Shown piece by piece: positions 32,302 to 43,780 of a stretch of DNA of 64,000 nt; position 1 is the first letter of the stretch, and every line of letters begins with the position of its first letter. The DNA comes from Lentinus brumalis (Eukaryota > Basidiomycota > Agaricomycetes > Polyporales > Polyporaceae), in contig MARA01000032.1 in NCBI GenBank assembly GCA_001792895.1, positions 124,001-188,000 on the forward strand. The letters are read 5' to 3'. The notes below the pieces were generated by a model. That model searched no databases, was not told the DNA's origin, and worked only from the letters and a program-made list of their open reading frames with translations. The position numbers and the translations under genes were made by a program.

Positions 32302-34233
32302 ATGTTCCGTCCGACGCGTCTCCCCCCGACTCTGCGTCGTTTCACCGTCCCCCGCGCATGCAGGGGTGTCGCCTCGGTCACCCCAGTGCTCCCGGAGCAC
32401 TCTCATGGCAATCTGCCCTCGTCGCAGTCGCCTATAACCCCGAAGATGCACTTCTTCAACTCCGTCATGGAGGCCGGCAAGCAGATCCCGACTTACAGGG
32501 TCATCGATGGTGCGGGGCAACCCCTGGAGGGTGCTGAAGTTCCCGAGGTATGTGGTACCACTTCTGTGTCGCTCCGCCATCGAATGCCTTGTGAATTGGG
32601 CCCTCTGGAGGGTGCGGGACGGTCAAGAGAACGTTCGGCAACAGTGTCCCCGGCACGCGTCGTTCTTGCGTTGGACGGACTACAATTGTCGATTGCAACG
32701 TGTATGGTATATTAAAGCTAACACAATCGCGTTATTCCCGCAGATGGACAGAGACTTTGCGCGTAACATGTGAGTGACCGTTACTGACACTCCCGCGCTG
32801 CGAATATCCACTGAGTGCAGTCGTCATGTATAGATATGAGCACATGGCGCAACTGCCCATCCTTGACGATGTGCTCTACAATCTCCAACGTCAAGGTCGA
32901 ATATCCTTCTACGTAAGTCACGAGCTCTTGATCCAAAGGCACCCCGCTCACGCACGCACAGATTACCGCTGTGAGTGCCCATGTCGGCTTCCACCACACC
33001 CCAAATGGACACCTTCTCACCTGCATCTGGGTAGTACGGGGAGGAGGCCACTGTTATAGGCTCCGCCGCGGCTCTCGCTCCTGATGATGAGTGAGTGTTC
33101 CCCTGCGTTCGCATCTCGACGACTCAACGAACACATACAAAAGAGTGCTGGGTAAGCACATTTCCGCAGGGATCTGATTATAAACGCGTCTCGAACCCAC
33201 CCCTTAGCCCAGTACCGCGAATCTGGGGTCCTGCTCTACCGCGGGTTCGGCGTCGACGGCCTGATTAACCAATGCTACGGGACCAGCCTCGACACCTGTA
33301 CAAAGGGCAAGCAGATGCCAGCGGTATGTCGCGAGTTGGTCTGCACGTTTTCTTACTGAATGTCCGCCCCAGCACTACGGCTCGAAGGAGCTCCACTTCC
33401 ATACGATCTCATCGCCATTAGCGACGCAGATTCCGCAAGCAGCAGGCGTGGGCTTCGCACTGAAGCGTGACCCGTCACGGAGGGGCAAGAACTGTGCGGT
33501 GACTTACTTCGGAGACGGCGCAGCATCCGAGGGCGATTTCCATGCCGGGATGCTTTTAGGTACGTCCCATTGATACACCTTTTTCGTGCGCTAACCTCAT
33601 GTGTGGCCCGAAGCTTCGACGATCCCCTCGCCGACGTTGTTCATCGCACGCAACAATGGATTCGCGATCTCGACGCCCTCGAGCGAGCAGTACTACGGCG
33701 ACGGCATCGCCGCGCGCGGCGCAGGGTACGGCGTGCACACCATCCGTGTAGACGGCAACGACGTGCTCGCGGTGTACTCCGCCGTCAAGGAGGCCCGCCG
33801 CCGCTGCATCGAGGAAGGCCGAGCGGTACTCGTCGAGAGCGTGACCTACCGCGTCGGCCACCACTCGACCTCGGACGACTCGTTCGCGTACCGCCCGCGC
33901 AAGGAGGTCGAGGAGCGCAAGCGGCTCGACAACCCGCTCGTGCGCTTCCGGCTCTTCCTCGAGGCCCGCGGGTGGTGGTCCAAGGACGAGGACGAGGCGC
34001 TCAAGGCGCGCGTCAAGGCCGAGGTGCACGCCGCGTACAAGCGGGCGGAGGAGCAGCAGCGCCCTGAGCTGAAGGAGATGTTCACGGACGTGTATGGGGG
34101 CGAGCAGCCGTGGAACCTGAGGGCGCAGGAGGCGGAGCTGCGCGGGCTGGTGCGGAAGTATGGGCGGTCGTGGGAGCCGTGGAAGGCGGAGCTGAAGAAG
34201 TTCAAGGGCGAGGGGAAGGAGTGGTTGGATTGA
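32302..34233 (+). CDS. BCKDHA: branched-chain 2-oxoacid dehydrogenase E1 alpha subunit, mitochondrial
   Basis: Nine exons close to 448 aa. The N-terminus [19 protein letters not shown] is Arg/Ser-rich and lacks acids, as in a mitochondrial presequence. The body reads [32 protein letters not shown], then the thiamine-diphosphate motif [14 protein letters not shown]...NNGFAIST. The phosphorylation loop is [12 protein letters not shown]. With the E1 beta subunit it decarboxylates the 2-oxo acids of Leu, Ile and Val and loads acyl groups on the E2 lipoyl arm in the matrix. Two exons are tiny: 9 bp (32962-32970, Ile-Thr-Ala) and 8 bp (33144-33151); both are needed to keep the YGEE and DDEVLAQYRE motifs whole. 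The first intron is 196 bp. Confidence 0.95.
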
Positions 34234-34607
34234 GTGGCGGAGGACAGCAGGACAAACTATCGAAATTGTATACTTAATCAAGAGGACTGCTCGGCACCTT
34301 TCCCTCAGAGCACTTGCTCGCAGGGTCGGTTGCTCGGAACAGTCGAGTACTCTACACTTGCTCCATCGCATATGCATGATCCTGGTTTGCTAACAAGGAA
34401 CGGTAGCTGAGCGGGTTTGGCAGTGGCTTCAGGCACGCCAGTTCTCGTCGAACAAACTATGTCATAGGAATAGGAATCAATAATAGGACTAATACGGTAT
34501 TCAGCGCAAGTCACCAAGAGCAATCTTGCTCTTAGGTCACCGAGCCGCGGAGTATGAGGCTCTCATCTCTCATCTGTGGGGTGTCATGCTGTTTCAGAGT
34601 ATGTCAG
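34234..34607. other. Convergent spacer between E1-alpha and elongin C
   Basis: It holds the two 3' ends. No gene or hairpin terminator could be supported. Confidence 0.4.
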
Positions 34608-35258
34608 CTATCGTGCTTCACCGCTGCAACGCGGCAGCGTACCGTCATAATAGTCCGCGGCGACCAGCCTGCGACAAAGACAACGAGATCAGCGGTCTCC
34701 ACGGAGCCCAGGGGTCCGGCCACCTACAACTCCAAGGAGATCTCAGGGTACACGCGTTCCTGGAAGTCTGGAATCTCCTCGTTCTTCTTCGCGTGCTCGT
34801 ACACGGACTTGTAGATCAGGTATTCGCACAGCTTCTCCACGATGACCGCCCTGAGTTACGAACAATGCGAGTCAGCCGGGTCAGAGCCACAGACTCGGAC
34901 ATTCGTATGCGGGGTACGAGTCGGGGATTCAGAGCTCCGATGCTTACCGCTCGTTCATAGGGGCAGTGTTCGAGAGGGCTTCAGAGAAGCTGCCTGGTGT
35001 ACGCAAAGTCAGCTCACTTCACGGTGCTGGGTGGGCCTGAACGCCTACTTTCTGAACTGAGCATGTTTCTCAGGGTGCCGCTGCAGAGTGCGACCTTCTT
35101 CCTGACCAGGTAGTCGTACCCATCGGCGCTCGTAAGGCGGACCCACTGCTCACTGTCGGAAGCCTGTTATCCGGATAGTCAGCGACGCGTTCTGATGTAC
35201 ACCGAGCGTCCGTGGAAAGCAGAGAGAGGCGTACTTGCATGGTGGCGTCCTCTGGCAT
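34608..35258 (-). CDS. ELC1: elongin C (SKP1-fold adaptor)
   Basis: Five exons (35258-35235, 35163-35049, 34993-34948, 34850-34728, 34668-34608) give 122 aa. The protein reads WVRLTSADGYDYLVRKKVAL, CSGTLRNML, ALSNTAPMNERAVIVEKLCE, then YLIYKSVYEHAKKNEEIPDF and PEISLELLVAADYYD. This is the full BTB/POZ-like SKP1 fold of elongin C, which links substrate receptors to Cul3/Cul2-like ubiquitin ligases and, in yeast, takes part in Elc1-Ela1 removal of stalled RNA polymerase II. Without the last small exon the frame would stop at LEL, so the final intron (34727-34669) is needed for the conserved end. It is head-to-head with UBC13 (282 bp), another ubiquitin gene. Confidence 0.9.
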
Positions 35259-35540
35259 AGTGGCTGCGTGGCTGACCGGATACGTGTGAGCTGCAATTCT
35301 GATGTTCTTAGCTCTGAGAACACACACGCACGAGTACGGATGATCTCCGCCGAGGAGGAGCTGGTGGTTCAACGCGAAGAACGCGACGCGAGGCGGGACG
35401 CGTGGCGGCATGGGCCGGGCCGGGGCGTAATCAGCAAGCAGAGGTTGCCTTTTGTGGAGGAATGTGGGACGGCTTCGCGGCAGACGAGCAGAGGTCGTTC
35501 TCTAACTCTTCCAACGACTACCGCCACTGCCCTCGCCGCC

Positions 35541-36425
35541 ATGTCTCTCCCCAAGGTACCTCTCGCGATGGTTATCTCCAGGAAATGCCTCTGCTCACCG
35601 AGACCCGCATGTGTTGTCGCATCGTAGCGAATCATCAAGGTGCGCCATCCTCGTAACCCCACGCGACCAGCTTCGCTGAACCTGCTATCTTCCTTGTCTC
35701 TCTCCTGGCCGGCCTCGAACCCCGCAGGAGACCGAACGTCTTGTCGCAGATCCTGCGCCAGGAATCACCGCCGCGCCCCATGACGACAACCTGCGCTACT
35801 TCGATGTCACGATACAGGGTCCTGATGGCAGTCCTTTCCAGAGTGCGTATTCCTTCATGGTCCTTGCGCCTGTCCATAATCTCTCTATCCTCATTCTTGT
35901 TTGTGCCGGCATTCAGATGGCGTCTTCCGACTGGAGCTCTTCCTGCCAGAAGAATACCCCATGAGCCCGCCAAAGGTCCGTTTCCTCACAAAGATCTACC
36001 ACCCCAACATCGGTGAGCCTCTCGTCTCCTCCACTCCCCGCTGCGCAACTCACGCACCCCCCGTACAGACAAGCTCGGCCGTATCTGTCTAGACATCCTC
36101 AAAGGTGCGTCTCCCGTGTTTGTCCCCCAGCACCATGTCGCCACCCGCGCCGCCCACTCCTCCGTATACTCTCTTGCTGCAGCTACCGCAACCCACCTTC
36201 GATTGCGCTCCCCGATCCTCTGACCACGAACTCACCCCATTGATTGCAGACAAATGGTCCCCCGCCCTCCAAATCCGCACCGTCCTCCTCTCCATCCAAG
36301 CCCTCCTCAGCGCGCCCAACCCGGACGATCCCCTCGCGACCGACGTCGCGAAGCACTACAAGGAGAACGAGAAGGACGCACAGCGCGTCAGCCGCGAGTG
36401 GACCGAGAAGTACGCCAACGCCTAA
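35541..36425 (+). CDS. UBC13: ubiquitin-conjugating enzyme E2 N (Ubc13)
   Basis: Six exons give 149 aa: MSLPK, then a 12 bp exon for RIIK, then [13 protein letters not shown]. Next come [18 protein letters not shown] and the E2 signature [19 protein letters not shown]. The active-site Cys is in [19 protein letters not shown], and the end is [10 protein letters not shown]. Length and motifs are those of Ubc13, which with the Uev Mms2 builds Lys63-linked ubiquitin chains for post-replication repair. The 12 bp exon (35628-35639) is flanked by a TAG acceptor and a GTGCGC donor. All phases close. It shares a 282 bp divergent promoter region with elongin C. Confidence 0.96.
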
Positions 36426-36852
36426 CGCCGCCCTCCCACATCTCTACGTCTTGCATTTGGGATCACGGACGACGGCGGTGCGCAGCGGAGAGAGCGGTTG
36501 GAAGGAAGAAGCGAGGATAGAAGTTTGTTCTGATGTATACGTACACTGTGACGTCTAACTTGTTGTCTTGATATCCTGTGGATCGTGCGATGTATGTCAC
36601 GACGTGCCGATGAAACAAGACTGTACCGCAATACCACACGTCGAGCATGCATGCCCATACTTACTCCAGGACCCAAATAAGCCTCCCGCATGCCCTCGAA
36701 GGTCATCAAAACATCCGATAGCACTGTGCACGTACACTAGCATGGGGGTAGTACAACAACACGCCGCCGGGTATCATACACACAAACTAACCTCCAGTAC
36801 TTAATCCTCATTCAATAGTTCACCCCCACCTACGGCGCAGTCTCAAACCTCT
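36426..36852. other. Convergent spacer between UBC13 and calcineurin A
   Basis: Only 3' flanks are present. Nothing else is recognised. Confidence 0.4.
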
Positions 36853-39452
36853 TCAGCCCCTCGGCCTCGCGCCCCTCCGGCCCCTCGCAATCCGATCCGC
36901 CAACCGTTCCACCATCCCCCCATCCCCCAGCCCCTCCTCCTCCAGCGCCTTCTTAATCAACTCCTCCATGTTCCTCCTGTTATCGTCCCCGTCCGCGCCC
37001 TCCCCCTCCGCGCCCGCAGCGAGCGCGAGCCCGGGGATGCGCATGCTCGGCACGGGCACGAGCGGCAGCACCGGCTGCTGCGTGTAGTCGTACTGCGGCA
37101 TGCGCTCGTTCGCGCGGTCCGATGCCCGCGCGTCGCTGAACGTCCGGATCATCCGCCGCACCTGCTGCCCGTGCACGCCCAGCGCGTCCGGCGCGCCCGA
37201 CGGGTGGAACCCGCCCGGCCACATCGTCGGCGGCTCCGCGCCCTCCGCCCCGGGCGCCGGCGCCAGCTCCGTCGCGTTCTCCGCCTCTTCTCTGCACGTC
37301 GGGAAGCACACAAGGTACGATTTTAGCAAGCAAACGAGTGGACAGGGGAGAGGAAGGACGTACCGCAAGAGCTGGAAGATGCGCTGCATCCTCCCGACGG
37401 CGAGGATCTTGTTCTTGATCTCCTGCCTCCTTTCGGAGATCTCGTTCGGCGAGAGGTCCGTGACGGTGCGCGTCTCGTCTCCCTCCTCCGAGTCCGAGTC
37501 GTTGAGTGCGCGTGCGCGCTCCGCGTCCTCCTCCTCCGAGGACACCGACCCGAGCTCCTGGTCGGAGCACACGGACAGGATCGCGAGCAGCATCTCGGTG
37601 ATCTTCGCGCCGACGAAGGGCAGCGACCACGTGAAGGCGTCCATGAAGTTCGGCAACCAGTACGGATGTGAGGTAGCGTTGTACTGCCTGCGAAGCAGAT
37701 GCATGCGGCGTATTAGCATCTGCACCCGCACCCTGGGACACATTGGACTGCGTACCTGATAGTGATGTTCCTGTTCTTGTACTTGATGACCGCGCCACGG
37801 TTATGGTACACGTCCAGGTAGTTGGGTGCGCTGAAGATCGTGATCACAGACGGGAACTTCTTCGTCGGCGTCTTCCGGTGCATCGTGTACCCCGCGTCCT
37901 GGGCTTCGTGTCCACGGAATATGCCCAGTAGCTGATTGCGTTCCAGGAACTTGCACGCAGCCTCGTACCTGGCCAGGGGCAACAGATGTCAGTATCCCTC
38001 CAGCAGCCGCAGGCAGGTGTAAAGCAGTACGTGAAGTAATAGCTACACCCCCGAGTATGGTTGTCCACGAACGGGACGCCCGGAGGCAAGCCGTGCGGCC
38101 GTTCAGGTGTGGGATCGTGCTGCGGGTGGACAGCAGATGTTAGCGAGCAGCGGTTTACAGACATTCAAGACCACTGACCTCATGGCCGAAGTTGGGAATG
38201 GGGTCCGCCCATAGCAGGTCGCAGAGCAGACCCTTCGATGCGGGCTCCTGGAATCGATCGACCTGGTCATCGCATATGAGCCACGTTCAAGCGCATCTGC
38301 AGCGACACTCACAAGGTCGATGTCCCTGAGCGTATCGAGCTCCGGAGAGATGCCTCCGTGTACGCAGAAGAACTTCCTATCGACCAATGCTGTGACGGGA
38401 AGCGCCTGGAACGACTTGATACATGCGTCGTACACTTCTGCCGAATATTTATGCAAGCCTACATCGACAGTGTCGTCAGTGTACCAGTCCAAAGGGATGT
38501 GACCTGCAATCACCGACATTCCCGCTTGAACGTAAAGTACTCCGTTAGATGTCTGCATTCGTGGTTTCCGCGGAGGAGGAACATTCGATTAGGATAGCAC
38601 AGCTTGAGGGCGTAGAGATACAATAAACACTGTTGATCATATCTCAACATAAGTACACATCCACAAGCGGAGATGAGGGCAGATGGAACGCGAATATAGA
38701 GAGGTGGTTACGGAAGGACGATCACGCGCCGAGACAAGACGGTGACATCGACCGGCGCAGGTTGAAGGGACGGGGTGGAAATAATGCTCACCTCGATTCC
38801 AAAGCAACCACGATCGACGTAATCTCCTAGAAACAAGTAGTTGTTCTCGTCGAAGGAGCCGCCGACTTCGAACACCTTCATGAGGTCATACTGCGAGAGG
38901 TCACGCGAGGAGCATAATGGAAGGGAACGAGAGTGCGCACGTATTGGCCATGTATATCTCCACAGACTGAGCAAACAGATAACACGCGTTGGCTTGGTGG
39001 TTGTGGGGTAACAGAAGTTGGCAAGGAGACGCACCTGTTACCGGACTCGGGACTTGAAGCATGTTAGGCTCCCGTGTCATCAGGTCCGTGGCTTGCTCGA
39101 GGATAAACAGCGCTTGCTCTTGAGACAGTCTGCCCTCATGGAAAAAGTGTTGCCTCAGAAGATCAACATTGGGCCGATGTCGACCAGTGTGTGGATCCAG
39201 GACATAGAAAGCCTCGTCAGACGGTATGTGTGACGCAGGCGGCGTTATCTAGTGCACACTCTGAGCGTAAGGAAGATCAGTCCGAGCTGCACAGATGAGA
39301 AGACGTACATCGGGAGCCTGGCGTGCCTGTAAGTTGGTGGTAGGGGACGGAACGGTAGGTGGGACGACTACTGACTGTTTCTGAGCGGCCTGATAGTAAG
39401 CGTTGGGATAGTACCCGGTACCAGAGCCTGCGCGAGACATCGCTGTCTCCAC
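36853..39452 (-). CDS. CNA1: calcineurin A, serine/threonine phosphatase 2B catalytic subunit
   Basis: About eleven exons encode roughly 650 aa. After a Ser/Pro/Gln-rich leader come [20 protein letters not shown] and the metallophosphatase motifs GDIHGQY, GDYVDRG and [15 protein letters not shown] and [15 protein letters not shown] follow. The calcineurin-B binding helix region is [19 protein letters not shown]. The autoinhibitory/calmodulin part lies in [21 protein letters not shown] long Pro/Ala/Gly-rich tail ends [11 protein letters not shown]. The KRE-CLHKYS junction needs a GTCGGT donor at about 38516, after which the frame is clean. Calcineurin is the Ca2+/calmodulin-activated phosphatase that dephosphorylates Crz1 and controls stress growth. 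The start could also be the second Met at 39440. Confidence 0.94.
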
Positions 39453-40680
39453 AAGTCGTACAAGGCGAGCAGAGAGCCGTGGATGAAAAGCAGGGACGAG
39501 TGCGAGAAAGCAAGAGGAAATGGGCGTGCCGCCCGCCGTACGCGACCGTTCCGCCCCACGTGGGCTCTCAAGACGCCTCGTGCAGCGACGACCGTCTCTT
39601 CCTCCTCCATCGACGTGTCACACAACATCTGCTTGCCTGGCTTCCAAACGCACGCAGTCTCCAACATGGAAGCTGAGGCTCTCGTTTTTACAAAATCTTG
39701 CAAGTCTCCCTTCGTCTTCTGCGGTCTTCAGCAAACTGCTGGCGGCTGGCCCAAGCATCTCGTCAACTGGTAGGCGGTGTGGTCCGGTGATTCTGGACCG
39801 ATGGGAGTACAAGATCTCAGTTGCTGGACCATCGAGCTTGTCTGCGGCATCACGGCAATCCAGATAGACTCACCTGTGCACGATTTCCGCCCGTTCATCG
39901 ACAGCGGCAAAGCCGCACCTGACGCAGTCCATCCGGATATCTGCCTGCGCCCCGAATTCAATCCGGCGCACATATCCAGCGCTGCTGGAAAAGCGACTAG
40001 CTGTTCGTCCCTTGGGTAACCTGTAGCCTCGTCCACTACAATCCACTGTCCTCTATTCGAAGCCTCTTGGTGCCTTCAGCTCGCGTGTTCCTGTGTCCGG
40101 GAGAATGACGGAGACTCACCAGTATTGCGCAATCTCGGATTCGAAGCGTATAGCAAGGGAAGCTTGGCTTGCTATCAAAGTAACCGCCTTCCTACGATCT
40201 GTTCCACGGCGTCAAAGTCACACTGGAGAAGCGACCGGCAGCATAGGGCGGGGTGGCAGTAGTGAGTCCATCGCGCCGCTCTTTGACACACACTCTTATA
40301 ATTAAGCCATTCGTAGCGAGATGTACTCGTATAGATGACTGCGACCAGGCACGAACCTTCTGGACCCCAAGTATCGCTGTCCTCGGAAGTCTCATACCCT
40401 CGGATATGCCGACACATTCGGATACAGCAGCGCCGGGAGCCACATTATGCGGCCCGACCATGCTCGCAATAGCATCTCTGAGCTGCGAGAGGCTGCGAGC
40501 CTCGGAGCCAGCTTCTCAGTTCTCCTATTGTGCTCTTGCTAGAATTCCTCAAACCGCTCACCTCCATGTCACCCGTACACTCAGCGTCCTCGGGATTCTT
40601 TGGCATATAATCTTTCGACGACGCGTTCCGAATGCTCATCAGCACCCATCTCACTCCAGGCGACACTGAAGCTTGCGACA
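39453..40680. other. 1.2 kb between divergent genes, no gene supported
   Basis: Upstream regions of calcineurin A (minus) and the membrane protein (plus). Several short overlapping frames (for example 39520-39867 plus) lack any family resemblance. Confidence 0.4.
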
Positions 40681-41624
40681 ATGCTCTTTTTATCCGCTCA
40701 GACTCAGCGCGCTGCTCTCTTGATCGCTGTTGCGAGTGCAGCTACCCACGCCCTGCCCATCTCAGCGGATCTTTCCGCACTTGGGGTTGACTCCAAGAAT
40801 GAGCTCGAAGAGAGTTCGTTTCGGGCGCTGCCGTTCCAAGAAATGCGACGCGACCTTGCTGCGGAAGTGTACGTGACGATCTCACGCGCACAGCTTGGGG
40901 AAATACGCACTGACATCACGACGTAGGATCGACGCCGAGTTGAGCCTGATCATTCCTTCAGCCACGGTCGATCAAAGTGGGAGCATGCTCGCGACCAGGG
41001 CAGTCCTTCTGGATGGTAAGTTTCGCAGGCTATCCTCGCGTCTAGCACGCGACTCAACGCTCCTTATCAGCTGCAACTACTTCGACCTCAGTTCCGACGT
41101 CACAGGCTGGCGATTCCTGTCCGGTGGCCGTCGCCGTCCTCACCAGCAAATGGCAGCTGGACGTCTTCCCCATCGCTACCCTTGTCATCCTGTCCTGTGT
41201 CCTCATCCTGCTCACGGCCTTGATCACCTCACATTTCATTCGCATCCGACGCTTCACCCGCTCATCTCCAGTCCTGGTCAGTCCGCCGTCTCCACGCTCG
41301 GTACGCGTCTTCTCTGTTCTCCTGCGCCCCACGACTCCATCTCACGACTTGCCGCAGAGGAATCTGTCCATCACAGTACCGAGCAGGGAGGCGTCCATCA
41401 AGGGTGACGGGGGGAAGAGCCTCCACCCCATCACCGAAGACCCCTTCCCATGCACGCCCACGCAGCAGAGGATCTCGACCTTCGCCCGCCCGCTCTCGCC
41501 CAGTCCTCCTTACAACCCCGCCCGCATGGCTTCCCCGGACAGCCCCGCGCGCTCGACGTTCACCTCGAAGTCGCTCCCGAGAGACCTAGAAAAGAAGCCG
41601 AGCTTCCTCTCGCTGAAGGACTGA
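40681..41624 (+). CDS. secretory-pathway single-pass membrane protein, unknown function
   Basis: Three exons (40681-40868, 40927-41015, 41071-41624) give 276 aa. The first 26 residues (MLFLSAQTQRAALLIAVAS...THA) look like a signal peptide. A short Ser/Thr-rich ectodomain follows. The membrane helix is LDVFPIATLVILSCVLILLTALI, with IRIRR right after it as a stop-transfer signal. The cytoplasmic tail is rich in Ser, Pro and Thr with many SP/TP sites (SPPSPRS, RPLSPSPPYNP). No enzyme motif is seen. The topology fits a type I surface or secretory-pathway protein. I do not recognise the family; the many SP sites suggest phospho-regulation, which is inference. Confidence 0.75.
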
Positions 41625-42278
41625 ACATGACCCATTTACCTCGCGAAGCATTGTCTACGTTACTCTTGAACTCGCTCCTTCGATGAAGTACGTATCTTAT
41701 CCATTAGCTACTGTATCCATATCCTTCCTGTACTCAGTACATCGTACATACTTGCCGTTACTGACCGCTTGAGACGTTCTCCTATATGCTTGCACATACT
41801 TCTCGAGATGCGCTACATTTAGGTTATGTACATACGCCGTCGCGAATCTGTCCCCTGTTCCTAATGCATATCTCGTGCGTACTCAGCACATACTTTCTTG
41901 CTATCCATACACGTTGACAAAGTTGTTCACGTTCAAGGCAATCCGTGCGCTGTTGGACGAATAGCCGCCTTACTGCGACCGGCATGGGCACGGCAGAGGT
42001 TAAGTACTCTAGAGCGTCTATCAAACTGGCAAACATGGACCGACCGGGCGTCGCGGAGCCGAGTGGCAGATGTCGACGAACCACTATTGTCGATCGCAGG
42101 GCCATTGCTTCACAAGCTCCTCGTTCTGTCGCATCTGACTGAACGGAAAGATATGATGTGATGTCCATGTAAGTCCTGCGAGCACTATGGCCAAGTTGTT
42201 CAATGTGAATGGCGCACATACTGATACAACAGATACAGTAAGTAGAGTACACGAAACGCTGAGAGCGCCAGCGCTCCT
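41625..42278. other. Convergent spacer
   Basis: AT-richer than its surroundings. No coding feature is supported. A TTAAGTACT site is near 42000. Confidence 0.4.
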
Positions 42279-43365
42279 CTAAGTGCTACAATACACCAAG
42301 ACGAATACAGAATAGTATACATCCATAACTTTTGACGAAGCACAAGTCTCATGCGTCCACCACGACCTCCTTCCTCGGCCCCGGTAGTGGCACTTGTTAC
42401 GGTGCCTCGGCATCATATCCGGCCTGTTGGTAATGTATCCACAGCCCTTCGGACACGACGTATTGCGGAGGCCCGAATGCTTCGACTCGATATGTCGCCG
42501 CAAGCCCGCAAACTGGATGGTCGTCGTGCAACGCTTCCACTGGCAGCGAATCCTGATCTGGTACCGATCCATGCCCATGTGCGGCTTCGACTTCGTGACT
42601 GCGCCCGACCGCGACGACTCGGCCCACTCCTCATCGGAAGAGTCGTCGAGCTCGTCACAGTCGCGGTCATAGGAATGGTTATGGCTGGACGCCTCGTCGA
42701 CGCTCATATCCTCCTCCTCCTCCTTCTGGCCGCGCTCCGCACCCTTCGAAGGGCCTCCGCCGCCCAGCGGCCTGTGCACGCGTTCGATGTGGCTCCAGAG
42801 TTGCGTCCCGTTGGCCATGCGCTCCCGCAACCACCCCACTGGCAGACTATCGATCGCACAGCGGCCACAGCGCTCGCAGCCTTCTCCGCACGCTTCCTCT
42901 TCCGCGCGACCGAGACCTGCGAGGTCGCTTTCAACTCGGCCGCAAAGACCCGTCTGTACGCCTTTTTGTGGCCCGACGCGGTGGTGGTGCGTCCCGACAC
43001 AGACGCCACAGAAGTTGAGCGGGAGTCGCACTCGGGTGGCGGAGTGGACATCGCGGTATGGTAGGACCCAGAACTCGAGAAAGGAGAGGGAGAGCGTGAC
43101 GCTCGGCTCGAAGCATCCGAGTCCGACTCGGACTCAGACTCATTGTCGTAGCTGTAACATCGACGCCTGGTTAGGGGGAGTGGCTCACTCGCAGGGGGTG
43201 ACCTGGGCGTGCCGCTCACCTGTCTAGGTACATCTCCTCATCGTCCAAGTCACGATGCCATCGCTCGTTCGCAGAGGTTTGATGGTAGTGTGGGTGGCTG
43301 CACACGAGGTACTCGCCAGGAGTGACCGTGCCGGGTGGGGTGAAGGTCAGCAATGACGTCGACAT
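42279..43365 (-). CDS. C2H2 zinc-finger protein 1 (frame break)
   Basis: Two exons (43365-43220, 43166-42279) start MSTSLLTFTPPGTVTPGEYL. An acidic/Ser run (SESESDSDASS) and basic stretch (ARKRKRAEK) precede a first finger C-QWGG-C...WSHIERVH. An acidic linker (DELDDSSDEEWAE) follows. Then come CQWKRCTTTIQFAGLRRHIESKH and CPKGCGYITNRPDMMPRHRNKCH, so three fingers in all. The frame slips by one base inside the first finger, near 42822 (between GCGSA and MANGTQ); restoring it gives a perfect C-x4-C-x12-H-x4-H. The phase arithmetic of the two exons also needs exactly one more base. It is a probable DNA-binding nuclear protein. Either an assembly error or a real lesion could explain the slip. Confidence 0.75.
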
Positions 43366-43780
43366 TTTCAGTTGCGCAGGGTATCGGGCAGGAGTCGCGG
43401 CAGTGAACGCGCAGCGGGGGGCGACGGTACGGGAAAGGAATGAGCTCGCATCATCGCGTCTCGCGTCTTATGTACGCCGCCCTGAATGCGGCGGTGGACA
43501 AGGGCCACCGGACAAAGGACGTTGGACGCTAACGCTTTGACTTCGGGCGGCTCATGTCAATGGCGGCACTGCTTGGCAAGTACGCTTTTGCCCTTGCATC
43601 CCGCCCTGTACATCCGATTGTTACACGTCGATTTCGCTGTCGTATTGCCCACGGTCGATTGTACTTGACATTATCCGTGAAAGCAGTGAAGACCGGAAGG
43701 ACTAAGTATGGTGGATTGTGAACTGAAGCGAAGTAGTACAGTAAATAATATTACAGCCCGGTCGACCATGATATGCTATG
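43366..43780. other. Spacer between two C2H2 genes
   Basis: Upstream of zinc-finger gene 1 and downstream of zinc-finger gene 2. Nothing else is seen. Confidence 0.4.

Noticed and set aside
38455..38520. Apparent frameshift in calcineurin A at KREC/LHKYS
   Set aside because: A GTCGGT donor one base earlier than first assumed gives E-C-L-H-K-Y-S in frame, so the gene is intact.
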